A DNA stretch of 64,000 nt from Allobosea sp. (GTDB taxonomy: Bacteria; Pseudomonadota; Alphaproteobacteria; Rhizobiales; Beijerinckiaceae). Made by a program: the position numbers and the translations under genes. Positions 33,774-41,532 of the stretch are shown here, one piece after another. The notes beneath the pieces are model-generated. The model ran no database searches and was not told the DNA's origin. It worked only from the letters and a program-made list of their open reading frames with translations. How positions within the stretch are numbered: the first letter of the stretch is position 1; every line of letters begins with the position of its first letter. The stretch covers positions 62,001 to 126,000 of the forward strand of contig NZ_JAUYTP010000067.1 of NCBI RefSeq assembly GCF_030695125.1, in the 5' to 3' direction.

Positions 33774-34610
33774 TCAGCCGCGCGGCGCCGGGACGGGGCG
33801 GAGCCCGTTCAACGACCAGTCATAGTCGTCGTCGGCGATCCGCGGCGAGCCGGTGAGGCGCTGGGCCAGCGCCGGCTCGGCATATTGGCGGAAATGCGCG
33901 ATCAGCCCGGCGTCATTGCCGCCGAAATCCGCGATGAACCATTTGTAGATCGACGAGACCCGGAGCGCGCCATCGGCCAGCACCGTGACGCCCCGCGGAT
34001 GGTTGACGAAGGCGCGCGCCGCGGCATCCAGATCGGCCTCCAGCGTCGCGGCGCGCCAGACCCGGTTCATCAGGTTGGGGCAGCCATAGGAGGCGCAATT
34101 GACGATGTAATGTACCCGCGGGTCCTTGAAGGTCGGGCGCATGATCTCGTGCTCGATGTCGTCGAGCGACAGCCGCCTGCCCTCCACGGTCACGCGCGGC
34201 TGGCGCCAGGGACCCGTATAGGCTTTCGGATCGAGCCAGTTGTCGCTCTTGATGTCGCGGATCGAGGCGACCGGGTAGCGGTCGAGGATGACCTTCAGCG
34301 TCACCGCATTGTAGAGGTTGCCCCAGAAGGAGAAGGCGTCGGCCCGGGCCATGGCGGAGGGCTTCAGCCGCGAAAGCTCGGTGATGTAGCCGTCCAGCGC
34401 GGTGCGATCGGCCGAATTGGCCCGCCAGCCGGCATAGTCGACTCGGTTGACGCCGTCAGGGCTGGCGCTGACATAGCGCGTCAGGAGCCGGTCATACACG
34501 GCGTCGGCATCCCCCGCCTGGGCCCATGCCGGGCCCGCGAGGGCCATGAGGCCGAGGCCGAGCGTGGCGCGCCGGGTCAGCCCGTGAGATCGGATGTCGA
34601 CGGTCATCAT
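33774..34610 (-). CDS. Secreted DUF547 protein
   Basis: A 278-residue protein with a signal (LTRRATLGLGLMALAGPAWAQ). The DUF547 hallmarks are FSFWGNLYNAVTLKVILDRYPVASI, RLSLDDIEHEIMRPTFKDPRVHYIVNCASYGCPNL and VSSIYKWFIADFGG. A Cys/His pattern (NCASYGC) suggests a papain/transglutaminase-related fold, with activity unproven. DUF547 often accompanies TVP38 and MerA-like genes, as here. Its own ECF-type promoter P3 lies just upstream, so close that the transcript may be nearly leaderless. Confidence 0.85.
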   Translation of the reverse strand: MMTVDIRSHGLTRRATLGLGLMALAGPAWAQAGDADAVYDRLLTRYVSASPDGVNRVDYAGWRANSADRTALDGYITELSRLKPSAMARADAFSFWGNLYNAVTLKVILDRYPVASIRDIKSDNWLDPKAYTGPWRQPRVTVEGRRLSLDDIEHEIMRPTFKDPRVHYIVNCASYGCPNLMNRVWRAATLEADLDAAARAFVNHPRGVTVLADGALRVSSIYKWFIADFGGNDAGLIAHFRQYAEPALAQRLTGSPRIADDDYDWSLNGLRPVPAPRG

Positions 34611-34617
34611 GGCTCTC

Positions 34618-34645
34618 CTTACGGATGGACGCAGGCGGACGTTAC
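34618..34645 (-). promoter_or_regulatory. ECF-type promoter P3 (DUF547 operon)
   Basis: Minus strand GTAACG (34645-34640), 16 bases, CGTAAG (34623-34618). It overlaps the TVP38 stop codon and ends 8 bases before the DUF547 ATG, giving the downstream operon a second entry point. Confidence 0.55.
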
Positions 34646-35367
34646 GCCCCGGTCTGGTTTTCTCGGGCCGCGAGGCGCTTCCTGATCGGGATCGCGGCCA
34701 GCGACAGCGCAGCGAGCCCCACGAGGCCGCCGATGATCTGTGGCGTGAGGATGGAGCCGGGCGAGACCGCGCCGCCCTGGTCGAGAACCGAGCCGAGCCC
34801 CGCGCCCGCCAGCGAGAACACCGCCGTCCCCGGCATGATCCCGAAGAATGTGGTCAGCACATAGGTCGCGAGCGGCACGCCGACAAAGGCCGGCACCAGA
34901 TTGACCAGAAAGAACGGGAACAGCGGCACCAGCCTCAGCACGAGCAGATAGGAGGCGGCGTTCTGGCGGATGCCCTCCGCCAGCCTGGCGGCCGGCGCAC
35001 CGAACCGGTCGAGCGCATTCTCGCCGAAGAGGGTCTTGGCGAACAGGAAGATCAGCGTCGCCCCGATCGTGGCACCGATCACGGTCAGCAGCGTGCCGAA
35101 CACCGCTCCGAACAGAAACCCTCCCGACAACGTCAGGAAGATCGCGCCGGGCATCGAGAAGGCGACAGCGGCGACATAGACGGCGACATAGGCAAGCGCG
35201 GCGACCAGGTGGTTCGCCTCGACCCAGTTCGTCAGCGTCACGCGATGGGTCCTGAGCGTGTCCAGCGAGAGATAGCTCGCAACCCCCGTCTGCCGGACGA
35301 TGAGGATCAGGGCGAGCGCGGCCAGGGCGAGCCAGAGGCGCCGATCGGTGAGAAGGCGGTTCATCAT
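34642..35367 (-). CDS. TVP38/TMEM64 (DedA-related) membrane protein
   Basis: A 241-residue inner-membrane protein. The SNARE-associated/VTT domain is clear: YVAVYVAAVAFSMPGAIFLTLSGGFLFGAVFGTLLTVIGATIGATLIFLFAKTL, then FPFFLVNLVPAFVGVPLATYVLTTFFGIMPGT. DedA superfamily proteins move phospholipids or carrier lipids across membranes. It lies 16 bases after the MerA-like gene; these two genes are often adjacent or fused in other bacteria, so a linked role is likely though unexplained. Confidence 0.9.
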   Translation of the reverse strand: MMNRLLTDRRLWLALAALALILIVRQTGVASYLSLDTLRTHRVTLTNWVEANHLVAALAYVAVYVAAVAFSMPGAIFLTLSGGFLFGAVFGTLLTVIGATIGATLIFLFAKTLFGENALDRFGAPAARLAEGIRQNAASYLLVLRLVPLFPFFLVNLVPAFVGVPLATYVLTTFFGIMPGTAVFSLAGAGLGSVLDQGGAVSPGSILTPQIIGGLVGLAALSLAAIPIRKRLAARENQTGA

Positions 35368-35383
35368 GGGCTGTCTCTCCGGA

Positions 35384-36862
35384 TCAGCGCAGGAAACGCT
35401 GGACGAAACCGACGATGCGGCGCGTGGTGGAGCCGAAGAGCTTCGGCGTGTAGTAACTGCCGGCGGCGCGCTTCGAGATCTCCGACAGCGTCGGATAGGG
35501 CAGCACGGCGCTCGCCACGGCCCCGATCCGGAGGCGGGACGAGATGGCCAGGGCCCAGGTGCCGATCAGTTCTCCCGCGCGCGGCCCGACGATCGTGGCG
35601 CCGAGGATTCGGCCCTTGCGACCCAGCACGACCTTGGCCAGCCCCTCGGTGGCACGCTCCGCCTGGGCCCGGTCATTGAGCGCGAAGGACCAGGTCAGGA
35701 TCTGGACGTCATGGCCGCCCTTGCGCGCCTCCGCCTCGGTGAGGCCGGCATGGGCGAGTTCGGGGTCGGCGTAGGTTACCCAGGGCAAGGCCGTGTAGTC
35801 GACCTTGGCGGGCAAGCCGAACAGGGCGTTCCGGATGACGATGCCGGCATGATAGCCCGCGATATGAGTGAATTGCGGGCCGCCCGAAACGTCGCCGATG
35901 GCGAAGATCCGGCGATTGCTGGTGAGAAGGCGCGCGTCGACCGTAATCCCCTTCGGCGTGAAAGCGACACCGGCCGCGTCGAGGGCGAGGTTTTCGACGT
36001 TCGGGCGCCGGCCCGCCGCGATGAGCAGGTGGCTGCCCGCGACGCTGCGTCCGACCGCGCTGTCGCCATCGAGCGTGACCGTCACGACCGCGCCGTCGCG
36101 CCTGACTTCGCTGATGCCGACCTTCTCGAGCAGCGTCACGCCGTCCCGGAGGAGCGCGGCGCGGACGACCTCGACAGCCTCCGGCTCATCCCTGGCGAGG
36201 ATGCCGAACTTCTCGATCACCGTCACCCGCGAACCCAGACGACGGAAGGACTGCGCCATCTCGATCCCGATGGGTCCGCCACCGACGACGATGAGATGCT
36301 CGGGACGCTCCCGCAGCTCGAAGACGCTCTCATTGGTGAGATAGCCGGCGTCAGACAGGCCGGGGATCGGCGGCACGGCGGCGCGCGAGCCGGTCGCGAT
36401 CACGAAGCGGCGCGCCGCGATCGTTTCCCCGCCGGCCTCGACCGTATCCCGGTCGAGGAAGCGCGCCGCCGCCTTGATGACATGGACGCCGAGCTGTTCA
36501 AACCGCTCGACGCTGTCATGCGGCGCGATCGCCCCGATCACGCCATGCACATGGGCGTGAACCTCTTCGAAGCGAATCTCGGGCTCGGCGGCATGAACGC
36601 CGAAGCGCCAGCCGTCACGCACGGCATGGGCGGCATGGGCCGCGGCGATCAGCGCCTTGGAGGGCACGCAGCCGGTGTTGAGGCAATCGCCGCCCATCTC
36701 GCCCTTTTCGATCAGGACGACCGAAGCGCCCATCTGCACGGCGCCGGCCGCGACCGACAGCCCGCCAGAGCCCGCACCGATGATGCAGAGGTCGGCTTTC
36801 AGGACTCCGTCCTGCCGCAAGGGGCGCTTCGGCGGGAGCGAGGGAGGTGCAGGATCGGCCAT
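35384..36862 (-). CDS. MerA/lipoamide-dehydrogenase-family pyridine nucleotide-disulfide oxidoreductase
   Basis: A 492-residue flavoprotein. FAD motif CIIGAGSGGLSVAAGA is near residue 25, redox disulfide GGDCLNTGCVPSKAL near residue 57, NAD motif IVVGGGPIGIEMAQ near residue 190 and IFAIGDVSGGPQFTH near residue 325. The C-terminal segment has LPYPTLSEISKRA in place of the HxHPTxSE of lipoamide dehydrogenase, so the catalytic His of that enzyme is missing, and there is no N-terminal mercury-binding domain. It is a disulfide reductase of unknown substrate. ECF promoter P4 lies upstream, and the gene heads the minus-strand operon. Confidence 0.88.
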   Translation of the reverse strand: MADPAPPSLPPKRPLRQDGVLKADLCIIGAGSGGLSVAAGAVQMGASVVLIEKGEMGGDCLNTGCVPSKALIAAAHAAHAVRDGWRFGVHAAEPEIRFEEVHAHVHGVIGAIAPHDSVERFEQLGVHVIKAAARFLDRDTVEAGGETIAARRFVIATGSRAAVPPIPGLSDAGYLTNESVFELRERPEHLIVVGGGPIGIEMAQSFRRLGSRVTVIEKFGILARDEPEAVEVVRAALLRDGVTLLEKVGISEVRRDGAVVTVTLDGDSAVGRSVAGSHLLIAAGRRPNVENLALDAAGVAFTPKGITVDARLLTSNRRIFAIGDVSGGPQFTHIAGYHAGIVIRNALFGLPAKVDYTALPWVTYADPELAHAGLTEAEARKGGHDVQILTWSFALNDRAQAERATEGLAKVVLGRKGRILGATIVGPRAGELIGTWALAISSRLRIGAVASAVLPYPTLSEISKRAAGSYYTPKLFGSTTRRIVGFVQRFLR

Positions 36863-36901
36863 GGGGGTCGCTTCGGGACGGAGGCTTTGGGTTCGACAGC
36901 G

Positions 36902-36929
36902 TGTTCGCGCCGCAGCCGCGCAACGTTAC
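36902..36929 (-). promoter_or_regulatory. ECF-type promoter P4 (MerA-like/TVP38 operon)
   Basis: Minus strand GTAACG (36929-36924), 16 bases, CGAACA (36907-36902), 40 bases before the flavoprotein start. The rest of the 36863-37072 gap shows no gene. Confidence 0.65.
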
Positions 36930-37072
36930 GCGGTTCACGGTTTCGTGTGGCGTCCGCCATGGTTTCAGCCCTGTGCGGCAGATCGCTCGGTAGATTTTCT
37001 CACGTCAACAAGATGTGAATTGCGCGAGGCCGTCTTCCGGCAATGGTCTGGTGATCATCAGGACCATAGCCC

Positions 37073-38014
37073 ATGGACCATTCGTCACCACGCCTCAATC
37101 GCCGACAACTCATGGCCGCCGGTGCGAGCGTTGCGGCAGCATGGCCCTTACCCATCCGCGCGGACGAGATCAGGCGATACCATTCCGACTATTTTTCCTT
37201 CGTCGGCGCGGATGCGCAGGGTGCAGTCTATCTGGCGCACGACAACAACCGTGGCCAGACGGGGGACCGGTTCTTCGCGGATCATTGGATCATGATGTAT
37301 GCGCAAGGCGAAGGCGTCGTGCCCATCGTCGGCAGCGCGCATTATCCCAATCCGGGCAAGATCCTGGAGACCATCCCCGACTCCGCGCATTTCCAGTTTC
37401 GCGGCACGGTCGGCGGCGGCATGCGGATGGTGAGCGCCGTCAACGACATCGACATGGCGGTGGAGGGGCTGACGCCGATCCTCCGACGCCAGACGCCGGG
37501 CAACGACTACTGGATCGGTGCTGCGTCTGCGACGCTGCGCTGGAAGGGGCGCCAGCTTGCCGGCCGGGTCATCTTCGAATTCATCGCGCGGACGGGTTAC
37601 AACCGCTTCACCAGCGATTTCGGGGCGAACTGGAGCAATTTCAACGGCCTTTACCTCCTGACGGAGGATGGCCGCGATCTGTATCTGCGCTATCACGAGC
37701 GCGTCCAGCCGGGCACGCCGCGGGAGAGCGGCATGGCCACCTTCGACGGCGACGGCACGCTGTCGGACATCGCATTCGCCATTGACGAGAGCCGCCCGAC
37801 ACCGGACCGAACCTATCGCTGGCCCACGCGCTGGCAGGCCGGGTTCAGCCATCGCGGCACACGCTGGACGCTTCACGCTACGACGGATGCGCTCGAGGAG
37901 GTGGCCGACTGGAAGAGCGGGGGTTTCGCCATGTCGGTGATCAGCGGCGAGGTGGTGCGGGCCGACGGTTCCGGCCGCCGCCGCTTCAAGGGCTGGGCCG
38001 AGCTGCTGATCTGA
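37073..38014 (+). CDS. Secreted lipocalin-like (AttH/CrtC-type) protein
   Basis: A 313-residue protein with a Tat-type leader (RLNRRQLMAAGASVAAAWPLPIRA). The mature part is beta-rich with many Trp/Tyr residues, for example YHSDYFSFVGADAQGAVYLAHDNNRG, WKGRQLAGRVIFEFIARTGYN and WPTRWQAGFSHRGTRWTLHA. The pattern recalls AttH/hydroxyneurosporene-hydratase-type double lipocalin domains, but I am not certain. It lies divergent from the MerA-like operon and has no clear GTAAC-type promoter. A role in binding or modifying a lipid-like molecule in the periplasm is only inference. Confidence 0.65.
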   Translation: MDHSSPRLNRRQLMAAGASVAAAWPLPIRADEIRRYHSDYFSFVGADAQGAVYLAHDNNRGQTGDRFFADHWIMMYAQGEGVVPIVGSAHYPNPGKILETIPDSAHFQFRGTVGGGMRMVSAVNDIDMAVEGLTPILRRQTPGNDYWIGAASATLRWKGRQLAGRVIFEFIARTGYNRFTSDFGANWSNFNGLYLLTEDGRDLYLRYHERVQPGTPRESGMATFDGDGTLSDIAFAIDESRPTPDRTYRWPTRWQAGFSHRGTRWTLHATTDALEEVADWKSGGFAMSVISGEVVRADGSGRRRFKGWAELLI

Positions 38015-38116
38015 AGGGCTCGCCTGCTTGTTTCGTGAGGTTGACCTGACCCCTGTGCTTGCCGGATCAGGGGGCGCGGCAGGTGCAGGGCGCGCGCCCA
38101 TCACTCTGCGAGCGTT

Positions 38117-38144
38117 GTAACGAGACGATGTGCGGCGTCGTATC
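38117..38144 (+). promoter_or_regulatory. ECF-type promoter P5 (TIGR04283-like glycosyltransferase)
   Basis: GTAACG (38117-38122), 16 bases, CGTATC (38139-38144), about 50 bases before the glycosyltransferase ATG. Confidence 0.65.
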
Positions 38145-38192
38145 AAAGGGCCCTCGTCGGGCGTTGCGGACATCGACATTGGGTGCTGGTCT

Positions 38193-38825
38193 ATGATGCA
38201 CGATACCGTGACACTGGATGTCCGTCCGCCCGAACCGCGCGCCGAGGGCGCGCTCGTCTCGGTGGTCATCCCATTGGCCGAGCATGAGGCCATTCCCGAA
38301 GCGCTGCTCGCAATGCTTCCCAAAACCTTCGAGATCGTTCTCGCCCGCGGCGGAAGCCGCGCCTCCAGCATGAACCATGCGGCCTCGGTCGCCCAAGGTC
38401 GCCATCTCTGGTTCGTGCATGCCGACACGACTCTCGGCGCCGACGCCGTGCCGCGGCTGCTGGAGCGGCTGCAGGAGCCGCGCGCCGCGGTGCGCTATTT
38501 CGACCTGCGGTTCGACGGCGGCGCCCTGATGCGTCTCACCGAAGGCGGAGTCAGCTTCCGCTCACGGGTGATCGGCCTGCCCTTCGGTGATCAGGCGCTT
38601 TGCCTCCCTGCCGAGATGTTTCACGCCCTCGGTGGTTACGACGAGACCGCAGCCCATGGCGAGGACCACCAGCTGGTCCGCGACGCGCGGCGCGCAGGCC
38701 TGGCGATTCAGCCGGTCGGCGCGACGATCACGACCAGCGCCAGGAAGTATCGCGACAAGGGCTGGTTCCGGACCACCTTCCTGCATTTGAGACTCACCCT
38801 GCTGCAGAGCCTGCGGGCGTCCTGA
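38193..38825 (+). CDS. TIGR04283-like family 2 glycosyltransferase, shortened N-terminal region
   Basis: A 210-residue protein. The N-terminal LVSVVIPLAEHEAIPEAL is glycosyltransferase-like, and RASSMNHAASVAQGRHLWFVHADT matches the gRa.QMN.Ga..a.G..llFlHADT signature of TIGR04283 proteins. Later FGDQALCLPAEMFHALGGYDE and GEDHQLVRDARRAGL also fit. The usual DGGSxDxT nucleotide segment between strand 2 and the RA(S)xMN motif appears deleted: EIVLARGGSRASSMN runs straight through. It may therefore have altered donor use or be impaired. ATG 38193 is preferred over an upstream GTG. Confidence 0.8.
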   Translation: MMHDTVTLDVRPPEPRAEGALVSVVIPLAEHEAIPEALLAMLPKTFEIVLARGGSRASSMNHAASVAQGRHLWFVHADTTLGADAVPRLLERLQEPRAAVRYFDLRFDGGALMRLTEGGVSFRSRVIGLPFGDQALCLPAEMFHALGGYDETAAHGEDHQLVRDARRAGLAIQPVGATITTSARKYRDKGWFRTTFLHLRLTLLQSLRAS

Positions 38826-38831
38826 AACCGG

Positions 38832-39686
38832 TCAGACCGCCTGGAGCGCCCGGGCGGGCTGGCGCGCCGGCCAGAGCGTCGACGCCTCCGTGATCGGCCG
38901 TCCCGTCTCGGCGCATTCGCGCTCGGGCAGGACGTCGAGACTGGGCCAGAGCCCGGTCGCGAGCGCCTTGCGGTAGCTTTCCGGAAGCCCAGCGCTGCGC
39001 ATGGCCGCCTGTGCGCCTTCATGGTCATAGGACAGCGCCCGGTGCTCGATGGCGAGCCCGGCCTCGGTCTCCCGGACGATGCTGAACCAGACACGCGGCG
39101 TGCCGTCATTGGCCGGCATCCCGATGACGCCCGGGTTGTGCCAAAGTCGCCCTCCGAGCAATTGGGTGAACGGCAGGCCCGAATGGCCGCCGACGGCGCC
39201 ATCGCCGCCGAGGGCGTCGAGACTGCGGCGCTTCTCGCCCTCGGGCGTGCCCGCGAAAATGAAGCTGTTGATGGAGTGGGCCGAGCCGTGGATCGCCGCG
39301 AGGCTCCGCCCGCCGATCCGCAGGTCGACGCGGCCCGGCAATGAGGCCAGCCATCGACGCTGGTCGGGCCTGACGACACTGTCGGCGAAGGCGTACCAGG
39401 CGGCCGATAATCTGGCGCAGGCGCTGTCAGGCTCGAACCCGCAGCCGCAGTCGCTCGCGCTCGCGCCCAGCTGCTCGTCGCAATTGCCACCGACGACGGC
39501 CATGCCGCTGTCGCGGATCAGATCGATCGTCTCGACCGGATTGCCGCAATAGGCCACGAGATCGCCCGTGCAGAGCATCCTGTCCGGGGCGATGTCCAGC
39601 CGCCTGGCCTCCGCCAGCAGTGCCTGCGTGGCCTGCAGGTTTCCATAGGGGCCGCCGAAGAGCAGCCATGTCCGATCGCGCGTCAT
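38832..39686 (-). CDS. Calcineurin-like metallophosphoesterase
   Basis: A 284-residue phosphoesterase. Motifs are in family order but partly degenerate: FGGPYGNLQA in place of GDxHGN, then CTGDLVAYCGNP, VGGNCDEQ in place of GNHD, IHGSAHS and GGHSGLPF with WHNPGVIGMP. It resembles YfcE/Saf-type diadenosine or phosphodiester hydrolases. I chose ATG 39686 because the ECF promoter P7 would place the transcript start near the longer ATG at 39704. It converges with the glycosyltransferase and diverges from phnD. Confidence 0.8.
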   Translation of the reverse strand: MTRDRTWLLFGGPYGNLQATQALLAEARRLDIAPDRMLCTGDLVAYCGNPVETIDLIRDSGMAVVGGNCDEQLGASASDCGCGFEPDSACARLSAAWYAFADSVVRPDQRRWLASLPGRVDLRIGGRSLAAIHGSAHSINSFIFAGTPEGEKRRSLDALGGDGAVGGHSGLPFTQLLGGRLWHNPGVIGMPANDGTPRVWFSIVRETEAGLAIEHRALSYDHEGAQAAMRSAGLPESYRKALATGLWPSLDVLPERECAETGRPITEASTLWPARQPARALQAV

Positions 39687-39711
39687 GTCATCCCTGTCCG
39701 TCACGATCCGA

Positions 39712-39739
39712 TATTCGCTCCACCGCCGCGTAACGTTAC
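39712..39739 (-). promoter_or_regulatory. ECF-type promoter P7 (metallophosphoesterase)
   Basis: Minus strand GTAACG (39739-39734), 16 bases, CGAATA (39717-39712). Its -35 half shares the palindrome GTAACGTTAC with P6 on the other strand. Confidence 0.65.
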
Positions 39740-39757
39740 AGGCCCCGCGCCCGTAAC
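39730..39757 (+). promoter_or_regulatory. ECF-type promoter P6 (phnDEC-like operon)
   Basis: GTAACG (39730-39735), 16 bases, CGTAAC (39752-39757), 78 bases before the phnD-like ATG. P6 and P7 form a back-to-back bidirectional promoter. Confidence 0.65.
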
Positions 39758-39835
39758 GTCTCTGTGCCCGCCAGGCCGGCCGCAGACGGCCCTCCAGGGC
39801 CGCCGGTCTGGTCCGGCGCCATCTGAGGATGATCG

Positions 39836-40699
39836 ATGTTGAACCGCCGCTCCTTGATTCTGGCCGGCTCGGCCGCCATCGCTGCGCCCGCGATCTCGCT
39901 GGCGCAGGGCAGCCGCCTTCGCTTCGCCGTCGGCCCGTTCCAGCCGTCGCCGAGCGATACGCGCAAGGCGTTCGAGCCGTTCTTCCGGCATCTGGCCGAG
40001 CGCCTCGGGCAGCCCTACGACCTCGTGGTGACCAATGACTGGGCCGGCATCTCGGTCGCGCTCGCGAACGGGCAGGCCGACATCGCCTGGATGGGGCCGT
40101 GGGGTTATGTCCTGGCCCATCACGCGGGCGCAGCGCGCGCCATCGCCACCGTCGGATATGACGGGCTGCCCTCCTACCACGCCATCATCCTGGCGCGGCC
40201 GGGCCTCGCGATCGGCTCATGGCCGGAGGGAGCCAGGGGGCTGCAGATTTCCTTCGCCGATGTGGGCTCCACCTCCGGCTGGCTGATCCCGACGCATTAT
40301 TTCCAGAGCCGCGGCATCGACCCGAAGACCTTCTTCCGGTACCGCGACGGGGCATCGCATCCGGCCAATGTCATCGCCGTCGCCAATGGCCAGGTCGATC
40401 TCGCAACCGATTTCGACCGGAACTTCAACGGCATGGCGGAGCGTGGCCTGGTCCGACGCGACGAGGTCCGGATCGTCTGGACATCCGAGCCGCTGCCGAA
40501 CGACCCGCTGGTCGTCCGCGCCGGCTTCGATCCTGCCGCCACCGCTCGCATCCAGGAGATCGTGACCACCCTCACGCCGGAGGAAGCGCGCGCCATCATG
40601 CCGCCGCGCTACACCGGCTGGGTGAAAGCCGATCACGAGAGTTACCGGCCGATCGAGGCGGCCGGCATCGCGGTCGGCCGCCTGAAGGCGAAGTCCTGA
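39836..40699 (+). CDS. PhnD-like phosphate/phosphonate-type ABC binding protein
   Basis: A 287-residue periplasmic protein with a leader (LNRRSLILAGSAAIAAPAISLAQ). RLRFAVGPFQPSPSDTRKAFEPFFRHLAERLG and VALANGQADIAWMGPWGYVLAH match PhnD/PtxB-type proteins, as does FADVGSTSGWLIPTHYFQSRGIDP. GAGG precedes the ATG. Family ligands include phosphonates, phosphite and other oxyanions; given the neighbouring genes an arsenic- or glycerophosphate-type ligand is possible but unproven. It is first in a three-gene transporter operon under promoter P6. Confidence 0.88.
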   Translation: MLNRRSLILAGSAAIAAPAISLAQGSRLRFAVGPFQPSPSDTRKAFEPFFRHLAERLGQPYDLVVTNDWAGISVALANGQADIAWMGPWGYVLAHHAGAARAIATVGYDGLPSYHAIILARPGLAIGSWPEGARGLQISFADVGSTSGWLIPTHYFQSRGIDPKTFFRYRDGASHPANVIAVANGQVDLATDFDRNFNGMAERGLVRRDEVRIVWTSEPLPNDPLVVRAGFDPAATARIQEIVTTLTPEEARAIMPPRYTGWVKADHESYRPIEAAGIAVGRLKAKS

Positions 40700-40704
40700 A
40701 GCCC

Positions 40705-41532
40705 ATGGACATCGTAAAGGATGCGGATGGCCCTGCCCGGCCGCCGAGTGCGCAAGCCGATCTGGTTCCGACAGCGGCGAGTCGGACGGCTTTCGTTCCG
40801 CTGCTGGGTCTCGGCGTCGCCTTCTATGCGCTGTGCCTGCATGTGGCCGAAGTCGACGTCCTGCGCCTCTTTGAAGGCCTGCCTCGCCTGGCCGGCTGGA
40901 TCGCGCGGTCATGGCCGCCCGACCTCAGCGAGATCGATGTGCTCGCCCGGCGCGGGCTGGAAACCGTGGCGATGGCGACGGTCGGTGTATCGTTCGGCGC
41001 CATCATCGCCGCTCCGCTCTGCCTGCTGGCGGCCCGGAACATCGGCGTGACGCCGCTGCTGGCGCTGCCGGCGCGCTGGCTGCTCAACGCCTTGCGGGGC
41101 ATCGATTCCTTCGTGTTCGCGCTGATCTTCGTCGCGGCTGTCGGGCTCGGTCCCTTCGCCGGCGTGCTCGGCGTGGCGCTGCATACGGCCGGTTCGATCG
41201 CCAAGCTCTGGGCTGAGACGATCGAGACGACGGAGCCCGGACCGGTCGAGGCGGCCCGCATGAGCGGCGCGGGACGGCTGCGGGTCTTCCTGCATGCCCA
41301 ATTGCCGGACGCGCTGCCCCAGCTTTCGTCCATCCTGCTCTACATGTGGGAGTTCAACGTTCGCGCCTCGACCGTCCTGGGGGTCGTCGGAGCCGGTGGC
41401 ATCGGTCAGGAACTCAAGAACAGCGTCGACCTCTTGCAGTTCGACCGCGTGCTGACCATCCTGCTGCTTATCCTGGCCATGGTGACCGCCATCGACCAGT
41501 TGAGCGCCTGGTTGCGGCGGCGGCTGTCATGA
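40705..41532 (+). CDS. PhnE-like ABC transporter permease
   Basis: A 275-residue permease with about six hydrophobic segments. TVAMATVGVSFGAIIAAPLCLLAARNI near residue 90 and LRGIDSFVFALIFVAAVGLGPFAGVLGVALHTAGSIAKLW near residue 130 are typical of PhnE. EAARMSGAGRLRVFLHAQLPDALP is the EAA loop that contacts the ATPase. It begins 5 bases after phnD and overlaps phnC by ATGA. Confidence 0.88.
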   Translation: MDIVKDADGPARPPSAQADLVPTAASRTAFVPLLGLGVAFYALCLHVAEVDVLRLFEGLPRLAGWIARSWPPDLSEIDVLARRGLETVAMATVGVSFGAIIAAPLCLLAARNIGVTPLLALPARWLLNALRGIDSFVFALIFVAAVGLGPFAGVLGVALHTAGSIAKLWAETIETTEPGPVEAARMSGAGRLRVFLHAQLPDALPQLSSILLYMWEFNVRASTVLGVVGAGGIGQELKNSVDLLQFDRVLTILLLILAMVTAIDQLSAWLRRRLS

